NCBI GenBank assembly: GCA_018806985.1 | Contig: JADANN010000120.1 | Coordinates: 1,302,001 to 1,366,000 of the forward strand | Reading direction: 5' to 3' | Source of the DNA: Angiostrongylus vasorum | Lineage: Eukaryota > Nematoda > Chromadorea > Rhabditida > Metastrongylidae | Length of the DNA: 64,000 nucleotides | Part shown: positions 51,530 to 63,865 of the stretch, piece after piece | How the letters are laid out: each line of letters begins with the position of its first letter | Position numbering within the stretch: position 1 is the stretch's first letter | Position numbers and translations under genes: made by a program | The notes under the pieces: generated by a model | What the model was told of the DNA's origin: nothing | What the model saw: only the letters and a program-made list of their open reading frames with translations | Databases searched by the model: none

Positions 51530-52420
51530 TCCAGACAATAATTTTCTCAATCCCATAGTACCTTTTCTTTCCTTTCCAAGTGTTGTTCGTGAGACACTAT
51601 CTTGCTCAAAGACCTCTGTTGTATATATAAATTTATGATTTGTCTTGCTTCCTAACTGTATAGATTGTAGATAGTGCATTCCGCAATGGTCATTATGACA
51701 TTGCTTTCTCTCAGTTTTCATTGGTTTATTCTATACATCTCACCTTCTAAGTACTTCATTTCTTTCTGTGCTTGTTCAGCTGATATTCCATCCGTTTCTT
51801 TTTCTGTGATGCCGCCTGTTATGACCCTTTCATAGTGTGTAGGACATGCTCGATATTTTTGTTGGTCTGCAGATGCTGTTGAGTATCTTTTACTCTCCAG
51901 GAACCAAGTTTAATGTTCGACCGCAAGGAAATATCAATGCGATTAATATTTCTACGTTCGGTGTATGTATGCGTGAAACCGAAACGGAATGCTGCTTTAC
52001 AAGCAGTTCGGTTTGAAACATTGAGCAGCGGCAAAGACTTGGTATCAGAGTAAGAGAATGTAAAATTAGGAAGTTGTTTTTCGAGTTTTGATGTAGATCG
52101 TTTATGCTGTGGTCTCTCTGCAGCGATGACGCTTGTATGATTGAAGATCGCCGTTAAACCACATGTCCTATAGGACTCTAATCAGGTGTCGCAGTCCTAT
52201 CTTTCAGTTTTCTGATTGTCTTCATTGTTCCGGTTCCTAATCGTTATTAGGTCTTTCGAAGTTCGTCATCTAGTACCTTTCAGCTGTTTATGTCTCGTTT
52301 AAGCTGGTATTTTTTTTATTGTTTTTATGTTAGTTATAAACAACTATTGGGAAATCTACGCGGTTCATGCATTATCTCAATTCAAAGATTATTTCTGTTC
52401 TATGCCATTGTTTTTTTTGG
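51530..52420. other. Intergenic stretch after the large gene
   Basis: T-rich, with no exon, repeat family or RNA gene that I can support. Confidence 0.4.
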
Positions 52421-52425
52421 ATTAA

Positions 52426-52620
52426 GCGTTTGTGAAATTGTTGTTTATTCTCGTTTGTAAATCATTATGTCTGAGAGTGCTTCAAATCATTTAAGTTTTC
52501 TCTTTTTTTTTCTTTTTTTCCTTTTTTTTGATGATGCGTTTGTGAAATTGTTGTTTATTCTTGTTTGTAAACCACTATGTGTGAGTGCTTCAAATCCCTT
52601 ATGTTTTCTCAATTCTTAAT
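52426..52620. repeat. Two direct copies of a ~110-bp unit
   Basis: GCGTTTGTGAAATTGTTGTT starts at 52426 and again at 52536. Both are followed by TATTC.TGTTTGTAAA, an ACTATGT/ATTATGT block and GAGTGCTTCAAATC. A poly-T stretch separates them. Confidence 0.8.
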
Positions 52621-52914
52621 ACGTGTGAGAGATTTCTAGAATGAAATTTGTCAAACTCGTTTTCTCTCCGTGACCGTGTAATCAGGAATTCATATGCATA
52701 TATATGACATCACCTTATCACTTCTTGTCTTGTTCTTCGTGGAGTTATTCGAGTTGGCACCGTATACGTTATCGAGCCAAGGTGTCTTTATCTAGTTCTC
52801 AAACCGTCAAACTGATTCGATAAGAAGAACCGATCAGTGTGATTTCCGATACGTTCCTCGATCTTTAACATAACTTTCTATCCCATTGAACGTTACCACA
52901 CATAGTCTTTTAAT

Positions 52915-53305
52915 TTACTTACTTGGATACTTGGATGGTCCGTCTTCACTGGTTGTGTTGGTTCCAGCATAATTTCCATTTTTTCGGAGTTTTGCTGGTT
53001 TAGCCACTGTAGTTCCCTGGAGAACCGTCGTCAGCCTGGGCAAAGTCTGCTCCAGGTCGTCACCACCACAGGCAGTCGACGCCCTTGTAGATCAGAGGGA
53101 GATTTGCCACCATACGACTTTGATACCAGGACGGTGGTTGACTCTGGTGTTGGTTTGCTCTTAGCAAGGCTTCCTGATGGAAACGCCGGACTCCTTTTCA
53201 GCTTGGGAGACGCTACCAAAGGGATGAGTTCCCGTGCTATACATCGCAGCCCGATACCGAGGAATACCTCGCAGCCATGATGAGGGGATAAACCGTTGGG
53301 AAGGT
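52915..53305 (+). repeat. Repeat C, copy 6
   Basis: Starts TTACTTACTTGGATACTTGG and ends GATGAGGGGATAAACCGTTG. Well preserved, between the large gene and the bHLH gene. Confidence 0.8.
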
Positions 53306-54065
53306 CGACCATTTTGTCAGTGATTTTGCTTGTATGTGCTTGAAAGCGAGTCACTGCGTGCTGTTGTGGTTTGGGTCTTATTTACACAAGTCACGTGTCA
53401 TTACTCTGCGATGTTCCACGTGTGCACTAGCATATCTGGTCTTCGTTTTTTCCCACCTCACAGATGCGTCATACACTTAGCATTGCATTTTGCATAGCAC
53501 CTGTGGTAACATGGCTCGCTACTTTTAATCTTCATAAAAAGCACCTAAGATTTCATACCTTTTTTTAAAGTATGGAGATTCGTAAAGTCGAAAATGTGGC
53601 CACTGAATCATGGTGTTCTTTTTTAATACATCCTCAGTGCTCCTGTGAACTTTCCAAGCAACTTGTTCCCATCCTGCTATGCTCTAGAGCTAAGTAGTTC
53701 ACTAGGGCTGTTTTTCGAATGAGATACGTATAACTTTAGTATTTGGACATATTCTTTGCGCTTTGAGTAATTGGGACACCAAAAGCGAATGCTTTTTCTC
53801 ATTAACATTGTTTCTCGAGGTTTAACCAAATACCAGAGCTTGGTGTTGCAAGAATCACTTTACCAGCAAAGCGAAGTTCGTGTAGTTGCAGGAAATCACG
53901 AAACCACTACAGTCGTCGTGTGGAGTCCTCGAGAATAGCCGTAAATATTTTTGGAGAAACGTGTCGTTCTGTTGAACAACTGCACTTACATCAACCACAG
54001 TGCCATTGCACAATGTGAATTTCTGTTCACGAACATGTTTTGTACTTCAAGAACTACCCTTGTTT
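53306..54065. other. Stretch with no supported feature
   Basis: No gene, repeat or RNA gene was recognised. Confidence 0.35.
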
Positions 54066-54074
54066 ATTGAACAT

Positions 54075-54365
54075 AGGCGTGCGTGTAGCGCAGTGGTCTG
54101 AGGCGCCCTACAATAAACATGAGATCGAATCCCGCGCACCAGGCCCACTAAGGCTGCCATCTCTCCGGAGTCGGCAAATTGGTGCCATACTTGTCTGAGA
54201 GGATCTGAGAGGATAGCAACACTGGCTCGATACATCGGTAGGCCACCGCGAGTCATTGTAAAGAGCAGATATGTATCCAATCACGTCCAGCGATGCTTAG
54301 TGAAGTCAAATGCACGACGCATTCTTCAGGGATTGATCAACGCCGGGAGCTTTATTTTTCCTTTT
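54075..54365 (+). repeat. SINE-A with a short internal duplication and a likely target-site duplication
   Basis: Head GCGTGTAGCGCAGTGGTCTG, the GAGATCGAATCCCGCGC B-box region, a doubled GGATCTGAGA near 54200, the CACTGGCTCGA block and a T-rich end. The flank ATTGAACA precedes the head and recurs after the tail at about 54368. Confidence 0.75.
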
Positions 54366-55104
54366 CATTGAACAAGGACGCGCTTGCTTTATATATCTTC
54401 GACGGCTACCTGTTCTGTTTCAGCTGAGTCCGGGGCTGTTCTGGCACTTACAATCCAATACCCAATTTTGTACATCAGCATCATTTAACCGGCGCGTAAT
54501 TTTGCGTCTTGAGAGCTGCGAATTGATGTAAACTTCTGTTGACCATTAACCGGCACTCCACCCTATGCAGAAGTCATATGTATCCTCATCATTTTGGTAT
54601 AAAAACTACTTAATCGCCGCGAGAATCATACGAGAGGGCGAGGGTCGTAGAGACATGATATCTTATCTTCCTCACCCGTGAGTATCGCAGTTTTTGGACC
54701 ACCATCAGCGGCAACATCTATGGCTACGATCAAACTCGTCCAAATAGGAGTTTTCTCCAAATTATGAAGTTTATGGAATAGCTTTTCTGGACGCAGCCCT
54801 TGTACACAGGTCTCTGTTGAACAGCTATTGATTAAACGCAAAAAGCACAGAGAGAGCTGTATGTTGAAAAAGGAGCAACTGGAAAAGGAATGAGGTGATG
54901 TCAAGTACGTGTTAAGTCAACAAAAAATGGGAAAAAAAGTGACATTTTGCATCTTTGCGATAGGTACTTCGTAGAAATGTGCAGTCGTTCGGATAGCATG
55001 GTCCATATTGTTGGAGCTTTTCCTCCACCTCTTACTAATATGTTGTCCTCTATATAGTATTCTATCAACTCTGCTAATCATAATTCGGATAAACAACCTA
55101 TATT

Positions 55105-55345
55105 TTTTTTACATGACTTACGTGACCCCTTATCACATCTACTGTGCGGATCCCAGCACTTCTTGCGTTTGATTCGTTTTCCTAGCATTTATCCCCCCAC
55201 AACGGTCTCCGAACGTTTCGCGTGTTGTTTCAGCTGCTACTTAAGGATTTTTATCTTATTTATGAATGTCATAGAATGCTGGTATAGTTCAATCCTCCTT
55301 GCAGTCTTGTAGATAGCCGGGCTAGGCTTTCTCACATGGATTTGA
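55105..55345 (+). repeat. Dispersed repeat D, copy 2
   Basis: Shares CTGTGCGGATC, CAGCACTTCTTGCG, GCGTGTTGTTTCAGCTGCT and GAATGTCA in the same order as 21.07-21.31 kb. Class unknown. Confidence 0.45.
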
Positions 55346-55954
55346 GGAGAGCATTGAGGCGGAGACCGAATAAGCGCCTTTGCTTCCTGATCGAAGGCAT
55401 CATTAACCACTGCGCTGTCCCCACTCCCAAATAACTTATGGGTAGGTAATAATACGTAGACCGTGTGATTGCTAGCGATATCATGTAGATCTTTGCTGCG
55501 CAACAACACTCATCTGCTGTTTTCCTTTATTTGGAACACTACATTCTAAAAAATAATGTACATAGTCCTTTCGTTGCAAGAACAGCTGAGCCAACGGGAC
55601 GAGCTTATTAAACATGAAATGCAGGCTAGGGAAATTTGCTGGCAAAGAAGTTCGGTTAAAGAACGTGGATTCCTTTCTACAACGCCATTCTGAATGCAGC
55701 AATTTCTTCAACTTAAGTACTGGAGAGCAATTATTTATCAACTTGTATTGGCTTATCTAGAAATTAATAGAAGATTTGTAATCTTGCCTTCTATATTTTT
55801 TGCAGTCATTTTCCCTCTGATTAATATTATCATAGCAGAACTCATTTCATGCATTTTCATTCTGTATAAATGAATTATAGTCTAAAATGTTTTTCTGGCG
55901 AATTTATTGGTTAGCAGTTGAGATTCAGAAGAGAAAATGCAGCAAAATTTTTTT

Positions 55955-56575
55955 TTAGCAATTCAAACTGGGTTTTATGGAACGCAAAGAGCTCTAAACG
56001 TTAATTAGGGTGTGTGGACAACTGAGTGTTAACGAATGCACAGTGCGACGTTGGTTTTCGAAATTTTGTGTTGGCAGATTTGATGTTGAAGATGGAAAGA
56101 TCGCAAACATCTTTGTGCTATTAACGACAATGAATTGAATGGTTTACTAGGAAGAAATGCAAACACAACTATTCAGGAACTTGAAGAAGAACTTGCTATA
56201 GACACCCAACTCTTTCGGACGATCTAAAGATAACTGAAAAGTCGAATAAGCTCCACAAATGGATACCGAACGAGTGGGCAACAAGTGGCGCTACCGATGT
56301 AGCAAAGGATGAATGAACCGACCTACGAATATTCGCCTCATCCGCTCTCCTATCCTCTTGCCAATTGAGTAACATTTCTCAAAGAATCTCGACAACTTGC
56401 TGTACGAAAAATGCTTCAGAACCCATGCCAAGGCCGAAACTGCTTTCGACGACTTTATTGCTTCCAGATTTCCAGAGTTTAGTTTTAGAATCGAAATAAG
56501 CAAAATTTTTTTCTTATATACAAAAATATGTAGATTTTAATCGTTCTTATTTCAATTAACAAAGTTCTGAGTTGT
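55955..56575 (+). pseudogene. Mariner relic with a large internal deletion
   Basis: The 5' part gives a mariner N-terminal helix-turn-helix region (ECTVRRWFSKFCVG, FDVEDG, then a degraded NELNGLL-like part and IQELEEELAIDTQLFR). It then jumps straight to the linker (a WIPNEW version of the usual WVPHEL) and to a C-terminal part with FDDFIASRFPEF. The catalytic core between them is missing. The preserved ends with a lost middle are what a deletion derivative of an autonomous mariner would look like. Confidence 0.7.
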
Positions 56576-56579
56576 GGTG

Positions 56580-58060
56580 TTCCAATTTGAAGAATACAGC
56601 TTCTTCAAATTCCGCCTTAAATTTCCGAACAACCTAATAGTTTCCAAAATACTGGCTTTCGTTGTTGAAACTTTCCTTAGTCGCTGTAGGTTCTGCAAAT
56701 ACTGCTTCTGTTCTCCTGCAGTGTTCTATACATCTTTACGTGCCTTCCCAAACGCCAGGCCAGCAAGTAACTAAATCTCGTTTTACAATATGGGTTTCGG
56801 GATTTCGTTTCTTGTATATTATGCTTTTCTCTTCTATTCGATGAGAACAGTCCTGTTCCGATCCGGTTTAGCCCTTCGCGGTAACAGAGATATAATTTTG
56901 TTAAAATCCTCGGTGTGATGATTATTCATTAATGTTGTAGAACTCTGTACCGGAAATCTTTCGTATTCATGACATTCCTAGAATTGTGAGCTATCATGAT
57001 TAGCCCTTATGGCTTAGTCCTTATGTCAAATTAGCCTCTCAGTCTGTTTGTCTCGTTGCATCTGCGCTTTTCTGTGTAAAAATTTCCAGGTGTTCCTAGA
57101 ACTAAACTATTTGTTGGCAACACTTTGCTAACCATGTAGGATATTTAGTCTTTTCCGTGCAACTTTTTCAAGTTTGTATAGAATTTTCAGTCATTTTATC
57201 TTCCACAAATTCCTCAGTTCAAGCATCCGAAGTTAGCATGCATATTTTGTGAGTACATATTGTCTCCATAGTCTTTTCAATCTTTACCATTCTATAATTT
57301 ACTTGAGATTTTAGCACTCTTTCTATGCTTGTCCCAACCTACCTCGGTGCAGAGCATCAGGGACTTCTTTGAGTCAGGAGGATGTCGCTCTTTAATTTCA
57401 CTGCTTTTAGCAAAGAATATCCACGAATAACTTGCCTATATTATGTAAGCTAGCTATGCGCACTGTTCAGGAATAAACCTAGAGCTTGCTTTTCTAAGTT
57501 TGATTGTGGATCACTTATCTTGATTTGATTGTGGAACGTTTTAGTGAACAATAAATTATAGTGAAGACGTCCCAAAGTCAGCTCATAGATCATTGGTGCA
57601 GAAACAGCAGATGCGACTTCTTTCTTAAACACTGTAACATTAATTGTTAGGTTTCCAGACTTTTAAAAATTATGCATATGTAAAATACTGATCTCGGCCG
57701 GATCGAAATTTTGGACACTTGCACTATATTCGCCAGTGCTTGATTACCCGAATTGGTTGCATTTCATCAAATCATATGCATCTACTATTGAGTGGTTCTT
57801 ATTATTTAATAACAAGAATTACGATGTATTCTCTTGCAAACCTCCTTCACCACCGCAAAGCCAAACAACAGGAATTGGGTTGGGGAAGAACGATGCGACG
57901 TTTTTATAATTATCTGATGGAATTCCTTCCGAAACAGCCTTATTTCATTTCAAATTTCTCTGTTGTTGAGATCGGAGGAGGTTCTTTTGATTATACGCTT
58001 CGCTGCCCTTAGCTCTAAGTGCCAAATACTCGACTCCCTTTATAATCAAACTGCTGTCAT
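56580..58060. other. Stretch upstream of the bHLH gene
   Basis: Mostly AT-rich. An open frame at 57.75-57.98 kb (containing AKQQELGWGRTMRRFYNYL) is protein-like in two frames but has no phase-matched partner, so I leave it uncalled. It could be an upstream exon of the bHLH gene. Confidence 0.3.
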
Positions 58061-58065
58061 CACAC

Positions 58066-59780
58066 ATGGACATGCAGCCGCAGCCATTAGTATGTTCTCT
58101 CGCTTTATTTTCTATTGACTTTTCTAAAATGAAACATACAGAACGCTTTTTGTGACGGTTGGAAAGTGGCTTCTAAAAAATGTGGGTAGATATTCCAGGT
58201 TTAGTGAGATCATTAACCATTTGGAAGAAGTATTCAATGAGGGATAACTCTTCACCAGTGCACTCAATGTAGGCAGAAGCCAACAGTGAAAGGTTTTTCC
58301 CAGTGTTTATGGAATAAGTGTTTGAAATGCATATAGTTGCCGCCTTAAACACTTTTCAAGAACCCTAAGGAGGTGTTCTTAGGTAAAGTCGGGAGGGAAT
58401 TCGACAATAAACTTTTTCCCTGTATAACAAGTTGAAAGTAGAAAAAATCAAGGTTTAACTTGCAAAGTTCCCATCATACTTCATAAGAGATTAAAGGAAT
58501 TTTTTTTCGAGCAGCTGAATTGACTTGTCTATTTCAGTCATTATCATTTTATTTTTCAGGTTACAATAGTAACTAGATCTGATAGACTTTGTGCGAAATA
58601 TTCGAACACAAAAAACCCCGACTAACGGTGTATTTATCGTTAACACTGTTATTCTGCTACTCTTATCTGCGAAATAACCTACGGTTGGGAGCATAACTGT
58701 GTAAACTGTAATCCCATTAATAATCGAGTAACTGAAGCGGGCATCAAAAAAATGCTACTCGTCCTTGTCTGTTCAGTAGACTCTGCTTCCTCGATGGAAG
58801 TAAATCGAATTTTCGTTATGGGGCATTTTTTATACTACTCTTAGCTGGACCCTCTAGCTAGAAATATCGAACCTTTCTCAGTTTGGGAAACCTTGCTTGG
58901 TTATGCTTGGTGGATAACATCCTTTCCACTCTGCATCACAATTGAGACATCCATGACAGCCAAGATAACACGGTAAACTGTTGGGGACGATTACGAGTAA
59001 AAAATTGCTACTTGTTTTAGAAGTCAATGTTTTGAATTTGACAAGTTCTAACATGTCAAAGAGGTAATGGAAGGTACTGAACGATTATTATTCAGTGGCA
59101 GAAATTTTGCGACCAGCATCTAATAACATCGGAAGGTGTCTACGAATTTGTTGAAGAGGAGGGCGATCGACGAGCGGCCAATGTTCGCGAACGGAAGCGC
59201 ATGTGCAGCATCAATGTTGCCTTCATTGTATAAGCTTCTTCCATCTAAGATTCCTTGATTTTCGAAGTTTTTTATGACTACTGTAATAAAACGAGATTTC
59301 CTAGTTAATTCAATTGAAATTTTAGGAGTTAAGGAACTACATTCCTACGTTTCCTTTCGAGAAACGCCTGTCAAAAAATTGATACTCTCAACCTTGCCAT
59401 AGCGTATATTAATATGCTAGAAGATGTATTGAGGTAAAACCGATTTTCTGTTTATTTTATTCTGTTGCTACTTAAGTTATTTCCTCAGTGATACTCTATG
59501 AACAACAACTGATCTCTATAAAAGCTTCATCATAATGTGACATTTAATACAACTTTTTGCCTACAACGCGAGAGTTTGACTTTTTTTGGAACTATGTGCA
59601 GTATTTTATTGATGAAACATTTCATTTCAACTCAACAGTACTTTCCTTTCACATCTTAAGCATAAAGTTTGTTTTTTCTTTTAATTTTTTGGTCTCCTAT
59701 GGATCCACATCGCTACATTCAACGATGTGTTGCTATGTCGCGTAGCAGTCACCCGAACGCCCCTTCATGGAGCACGAGCG
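58066..59780 (+). CDS. hlh-13: bHLH transcription factor, HLH-13/PTF1A-like; 3' end not found
   Basis: Exons: 58066-58089 (ATG, MDMQPQPL), 59096-59227, 59326-59433 and about 59668-59780. Exons 1-3 join in phase 0, and exon 3 leaves phase 2 after one A is discounted. The protein has the PTF1A-type basic region RRAANVRERKRMCSIN, then helix 1 with ELRNYIPTFPFEKRLSK, the loop and helix 2 IDTLNLAIAYINMLEDVL. Exon 4 carries DPHRYIQRC and NAPSWSTS, which resemble the conserved tail of nematode HLH-13; its acceptor is poor and its start uncertain. In the A6 run at 59373-59378 one surplus A breaks the frame exactly between RLSK and IDTL. The protein should bind E-box DNA as a dimer and specify neurons; that role is family knowledge. 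The last exon was not found before the repeats at 59.9 kb. Confidence 0.85.
58775..58990 (+). repeat. Repeat C, copy 7, degenerate, in intron 1 of the bHLH gene
   Basis: Blocks TACTCTTAGCTGGACC, TCTCAGTTTGGGAAACC and CACGGTAAACTGTTGGG can be aligned with other copies; the 5' half is lost. Confidence 0.55.
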
Positions 59781-59924
59781 GTGAGATTTAGCGTAATATT
59801 GAAATAGTGGCTTTGCGAACTTTTGTAGGAGATAAGCTGTTATTCACATTTTCTAAAAGTAATGTTACGAAGAAATAACAGTAATGATAACAGTGTTCTT
59901 TAACTAATAATTAGTAATAATGCC

Positions 59925-60310
59925 AATTCCTCCCAACGGTTTAGCGCCTCATCGTGGCTGGGAGGTGTTCCTGGGTGTCGGACTGCGATCTACATGCGGG
60001 ATTCAACCCCCGGCAGGGTCTCCCAAACTGAGAAGGAGTCCGGCGTTTCTATCAGGAATCTCAGCTAAGGGTAAACCAGTACCAGGATCCACCACCATCC
60101 TAGTATGAAACTACTTGCTTGGTGACAAATCTCCCTCTGATTCACAAGGGCGGCGACTGCCTGAGGGTGGCGACGACTTGTGGGAGACTTTGGCTAGGGT
60201 CACCTCGGTACTCCAGTGAACCGCAATAGCTAGACCAGCAAAACTCCGAAAAAAACGGGGATCATTCTGGGTCCCACACAACCAGTGAAGACGAGCCATC
60301 CAGCTATCCA
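59925..60310 (-). repeat. Repeat C, copy 8, just after bHLH exon 4
   Basis: Begins TTCCTCCCAACGGTTTAGCG and ends at the GACGAGCCATCCAGCTATCC block. It is well preserved and is followed directly by the leader of the RTE at 60.3 kb. Confidence 0.85.
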
Positions 60311-60329
60311 CGTAAGTAATAATACAAAT

Positions 60330-63300
60330 TATTAGTCCACCAACCTCTTGCGTTGAGGGATCTCATGCCAGTTATTCGCGAGACAATGTTGCGCGTTCCC
60401 AGATGACAGTTCAAGGCTAATCGCGAACCAAAAGCGACCTGATGCTTCCCTGAGGGACACATGGATCCAGGAAATGGACTCCTTGTTTCTGTTGCTCCGA
60501 ACTGACACATGTCTTCTTTGTTTACGAAACCATATCCATGCATGCGTGAGAACATGTGTTCTCGTTATGCGGATTGTATTCTGCGAGTCAATTCCGCCAA
60601 AAGTCTGCAGTCAAGTGATTGGGAAGTACATGGTAGGCGGTTAGGAGTCGAGTATACAAAACTCTCACGTTCAGAGCTCAGCTATACGTAGCTATCAAGT
60701 GTTAAAAAAAATTAAATTACGGCAACGTTGGGTAGCACGGATACGGAAAGGCAGCTAAAAGCTCAGGACATGTCTGGGCTGCCTAAATGTTGAAGGACTA
60801 AAGCGATCATTTGTACCTACAATCTTCGCTCACTTGTATTTGAGTCACCTAATCACGCAGGGAAGAGGGATCACGTACATTGCCACTGGACTGGCTGAGA
60901 CGAGGGAACACCGCTCACTCAATGCCGCCTATGACACTGGAAAGAACTGCTTCTCCTAAAATGCGACAGTAGAAGCGTAGGCTGTGTCGGCGTTCTCGTC
61001 GACACGAGTTTGGGCATGAACACCATCGATTCATTGGAACAACTAATAACCCGGATCGAACGTTTATGACTGAAGAGGTGTGGATCAATATCAACTTTGG
61101 CAACCTTCGTCATCTACATGCCGACATCAACCTATGACGAACACGAAGTCGGAGCATTCTGCTTCGACTTGGAAAGGTTCTGCAGAGGAGACCATACAGT
61201 TTTAAGGTCACTCGATTTTTCTAACTCTAAAATTAGATCCAGAAGAAGTCCGAAGAACGTCATATTGAGGACCACGAATTAGAATGGATTGTAGCACTAA
61301 CAGTTGCAGAAGCCGTACTCTCAACATTGGACATCGGAGTGCCCCAATATAGAGTACCATAAAGAGTAGACCAAATCGTAGTAAATAGAAGGTTTTACCT
61401 AACTGATGTCGCAGTTGTCCCAAAAGTCTACACGAGCTCTGACCATTTCATCCTTTACACAAGATTCCATTTCCTGCGGAAGGGAGGGAAAGCTGTAAGT
61501 TCAAAAAACGAAACCCGAAAACCACCGTAAAATGGGATTTATTCAATTCGTTAGTCGGTGTTTGGAAAGATGCTCTTGTTGATAACATCGACAACGAATG
61601 CGATCGCCTTCTTCAACATCTTCGCAGTACTATTGTGAAAGATGAGAGTTCCAAACTCACCGAAAGACGTCTGTCTCCAGAAACATACCATCTGATACGG
61701 CTGCATGGATTCGGATGACTTAAATGAGAGAAGAGTAGCAGTTATAGCCGAAGCTGCAAAAGCTGGAAAAAGCATTCGCAGAGCCCACGAAACATTGCCA
61801 AATTCAAGACCAAGATGATTGCACTCCGACATTCAGACGGAACAGTCACAGCGTCCAGAAAGGCAATAGAGAAAATCATTCAATATTACTACTAAGATCT
61901 CTTCAATATCCACGTAGTCTTGCCCACTTATGAAATAAGGAAGGATAGATATGTCGTCCAAGTGGTTCTCCGTTTCGAAATCCGACATGCTATTTTGTCA
62001 GTGAAGTATTGAAAAACACCTGGCCCGGATAGGATAGGATCTGAGCACCTGAAAAACTTTCTGCCAGCATCATCAACACAGTTGTTCGGCTCTTCACACG
62101 TTACCTGCCTGAATGCAAGTTCCCTACTCAGTGGAAGACCAGCAAGACTTTGTTATTGTTAAAGAAGAGTAATCTGCACGATATCTGCAATTATCGACCA
62201 GCCTGTTTCCTGTCTGCTTTCCACAATCTCTTCACTCGAGTCATCCTAAGCATGTTTGGCAGTACAGTGGACAAGTCACAAGCCATATGTGAACTACCAG
62301 GGTTTCTAAAGTGATCCAATACTATGGGCTACATCCGCACGAAAACAAATTTCATCGAACTATCATGAGAGTACAAGAGACCGCCTTCTCTCATTTCCAC
62401 CGATTTAAAGAAGGCTTTCAACTCAGTCTGAGATCGAAGTAATCATGGAAGCTCTGGACAGCCAAGACGATTCTTACTCAGTTTATAAGGATTCTTCGTG
62501 AGCTATCTAAAAATTTCACAACCAAAATATCACTATAATCTAACGATATTAACATCGACGTCAGAGGAGGAGTTAGGCAAGGCAATACCACTTCGCCAAA
62601 ATTACTTACCACCGCCTTCGAGAACATCTTGCGGACACTGGAGTGGGACGACGTGGGAGTGAGAATCGATGGTCGGCAATTACACCATCTTCGCTTCGCT
62701 GATGACATCGATCTTATAACACCAACATTAGCCAGAAGGAATGAATGCTTTCCGACTTTGTTAATGCTTGTGGATAGATTGATCTTCGTGTAAATTTCAC
62801 AAGAACGACGTTCATAGGAAATATTGATTTCGTATGCTCCATTCACGCTCAACGGAATGAATACCTACGAATGCTCCAGCTAAGTCTATGTAGATCGCAA
62901 AATCAACTTGAACAACGACTTAGCTCTCGGGTTGAACAAGTGAATGAGAGCGGCTTAGACAACTTTCGATAGCATCGAGGTTGCACTGAGGAGAACAAAG
63001 GACATGGAACTCCGTGCGCACCTCTTCAACTGTACAATTCTTCCAGCTTTAAGAAATACGTCAGAAACATAGTCGCTGCGTAGATAGGATGACAGATCAC
63101 TCAGCGTTGTACAAAACGGAGTCGAAAGGACGATAGTAGGAATGTTCCATATCACAGAAATGAGGGAGGAACCTGAAGCTCCGATCTAGATGAACCATAA
63201 AAAATTAAAGATCTCTGTTCTACAAGCCTTGTCGAAGACAAGATGAGCTGGGCAAATAGTGCATATGAGCGACTACTGATGGACAGGAACGGTTAGTGAC

Positions 63301-63490
63301 TGAACTCGGAATGTCAAACGTGCTGCAGTAGGGCCACCGATGCGGAGGTAAAAGTGCTTCACTAGAACACGAAAATAAAGACATTGATGCTCAATGAGTC
63401 CCTAAAGCTAGCAGAACACTGGGCTACTCTTCTACGAAACAGTGAGAAATGGAAGGTTTACTGGTGCATATTTGAGTCACTCAACGAACA
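60330..63490 (+). mobile_element. RTE-type non-LTR retrotransposon, degenerate, with intact FADD box
   Basis: The 5' leader is at 60.33-60.70 kb. The endonuclease follows at 60.8-61.4 kb, with TYNLRSL, CDSRSVGCVGVLVDTSLGMN and FVIYMPTSTYDEHEVGAF. The reverse transcriptase is at about 62.0-62.8 kb. It keeps RFADDIDLIT at about 62692-62721, which includes the two catalytic Asp, and the preceding WDDVGVRIDGRQLHHL. The C-terminal part continues to about 63.49 kb. Stops and frame changes throughout make it inactive as it stands. It copies RNA into DNA at a nicked target (family knowledge). Confidence 0.85.
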
Positions 63491-63639
63491 ATGGAAGGAC
63501 AGGTGGCAGGTGTTCAATAATTAGTGAAATAATAAGGGCACATGTAGCAGCGCTAAAGTAAACATTTTGTTGTTGGATCAATCCACAACTCGGGTTAGGT
63601 TGGCCCACCATCTCTCTGGGGCGGGCTAAATTGGCTCCA

Positions 63640-63865
63640 GACTTCTGTGGAAATAGCGTCAACCGATCCACAAACGTCAGCTTGTGCCTGTGGTGAAGAT
63701 TTACGAGATCTACTCCCCGGAAAGGACAATAGCGCGTTCGTTCCCCACTGAACGCGCTACTCCCCGGAAAGGACAATAGCGCGTTCGTTCCCCACCGCAA
63801 ACACCTGCGGTCCGGAGTTTTGCAAATATCTCAGCAATCTTGTGGTTGTATTTCGCATAGCAATA
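63640..63865 (+). repeat. Single repeat-B arm with an internal 46-bp duplication
   Basis: The block ACTCCCCGGAAAGGACAATA plus GCGCGTTCGTTCCCCAC occurs twice in a row (63711 and 63757). The arm ends AGTTTTGCAAATATCTCAGC followed by TTGTGGTTGTATTTCGC, as in other copies. Confidence 0.75.

Noticed and set aside
51251..51721. 156-codon minus-strand ORF
   Set aside because: It is antisense to the last exon and 3' region of the large gene, which has better codon and splice support.
57719..58012. 97-codon ORF as first exon of the bHLH gene
   Set aside because: It does not join the ATG exon at 58066 or exon 59096 in phase through any good splice pair, although a link cannot be excluded.
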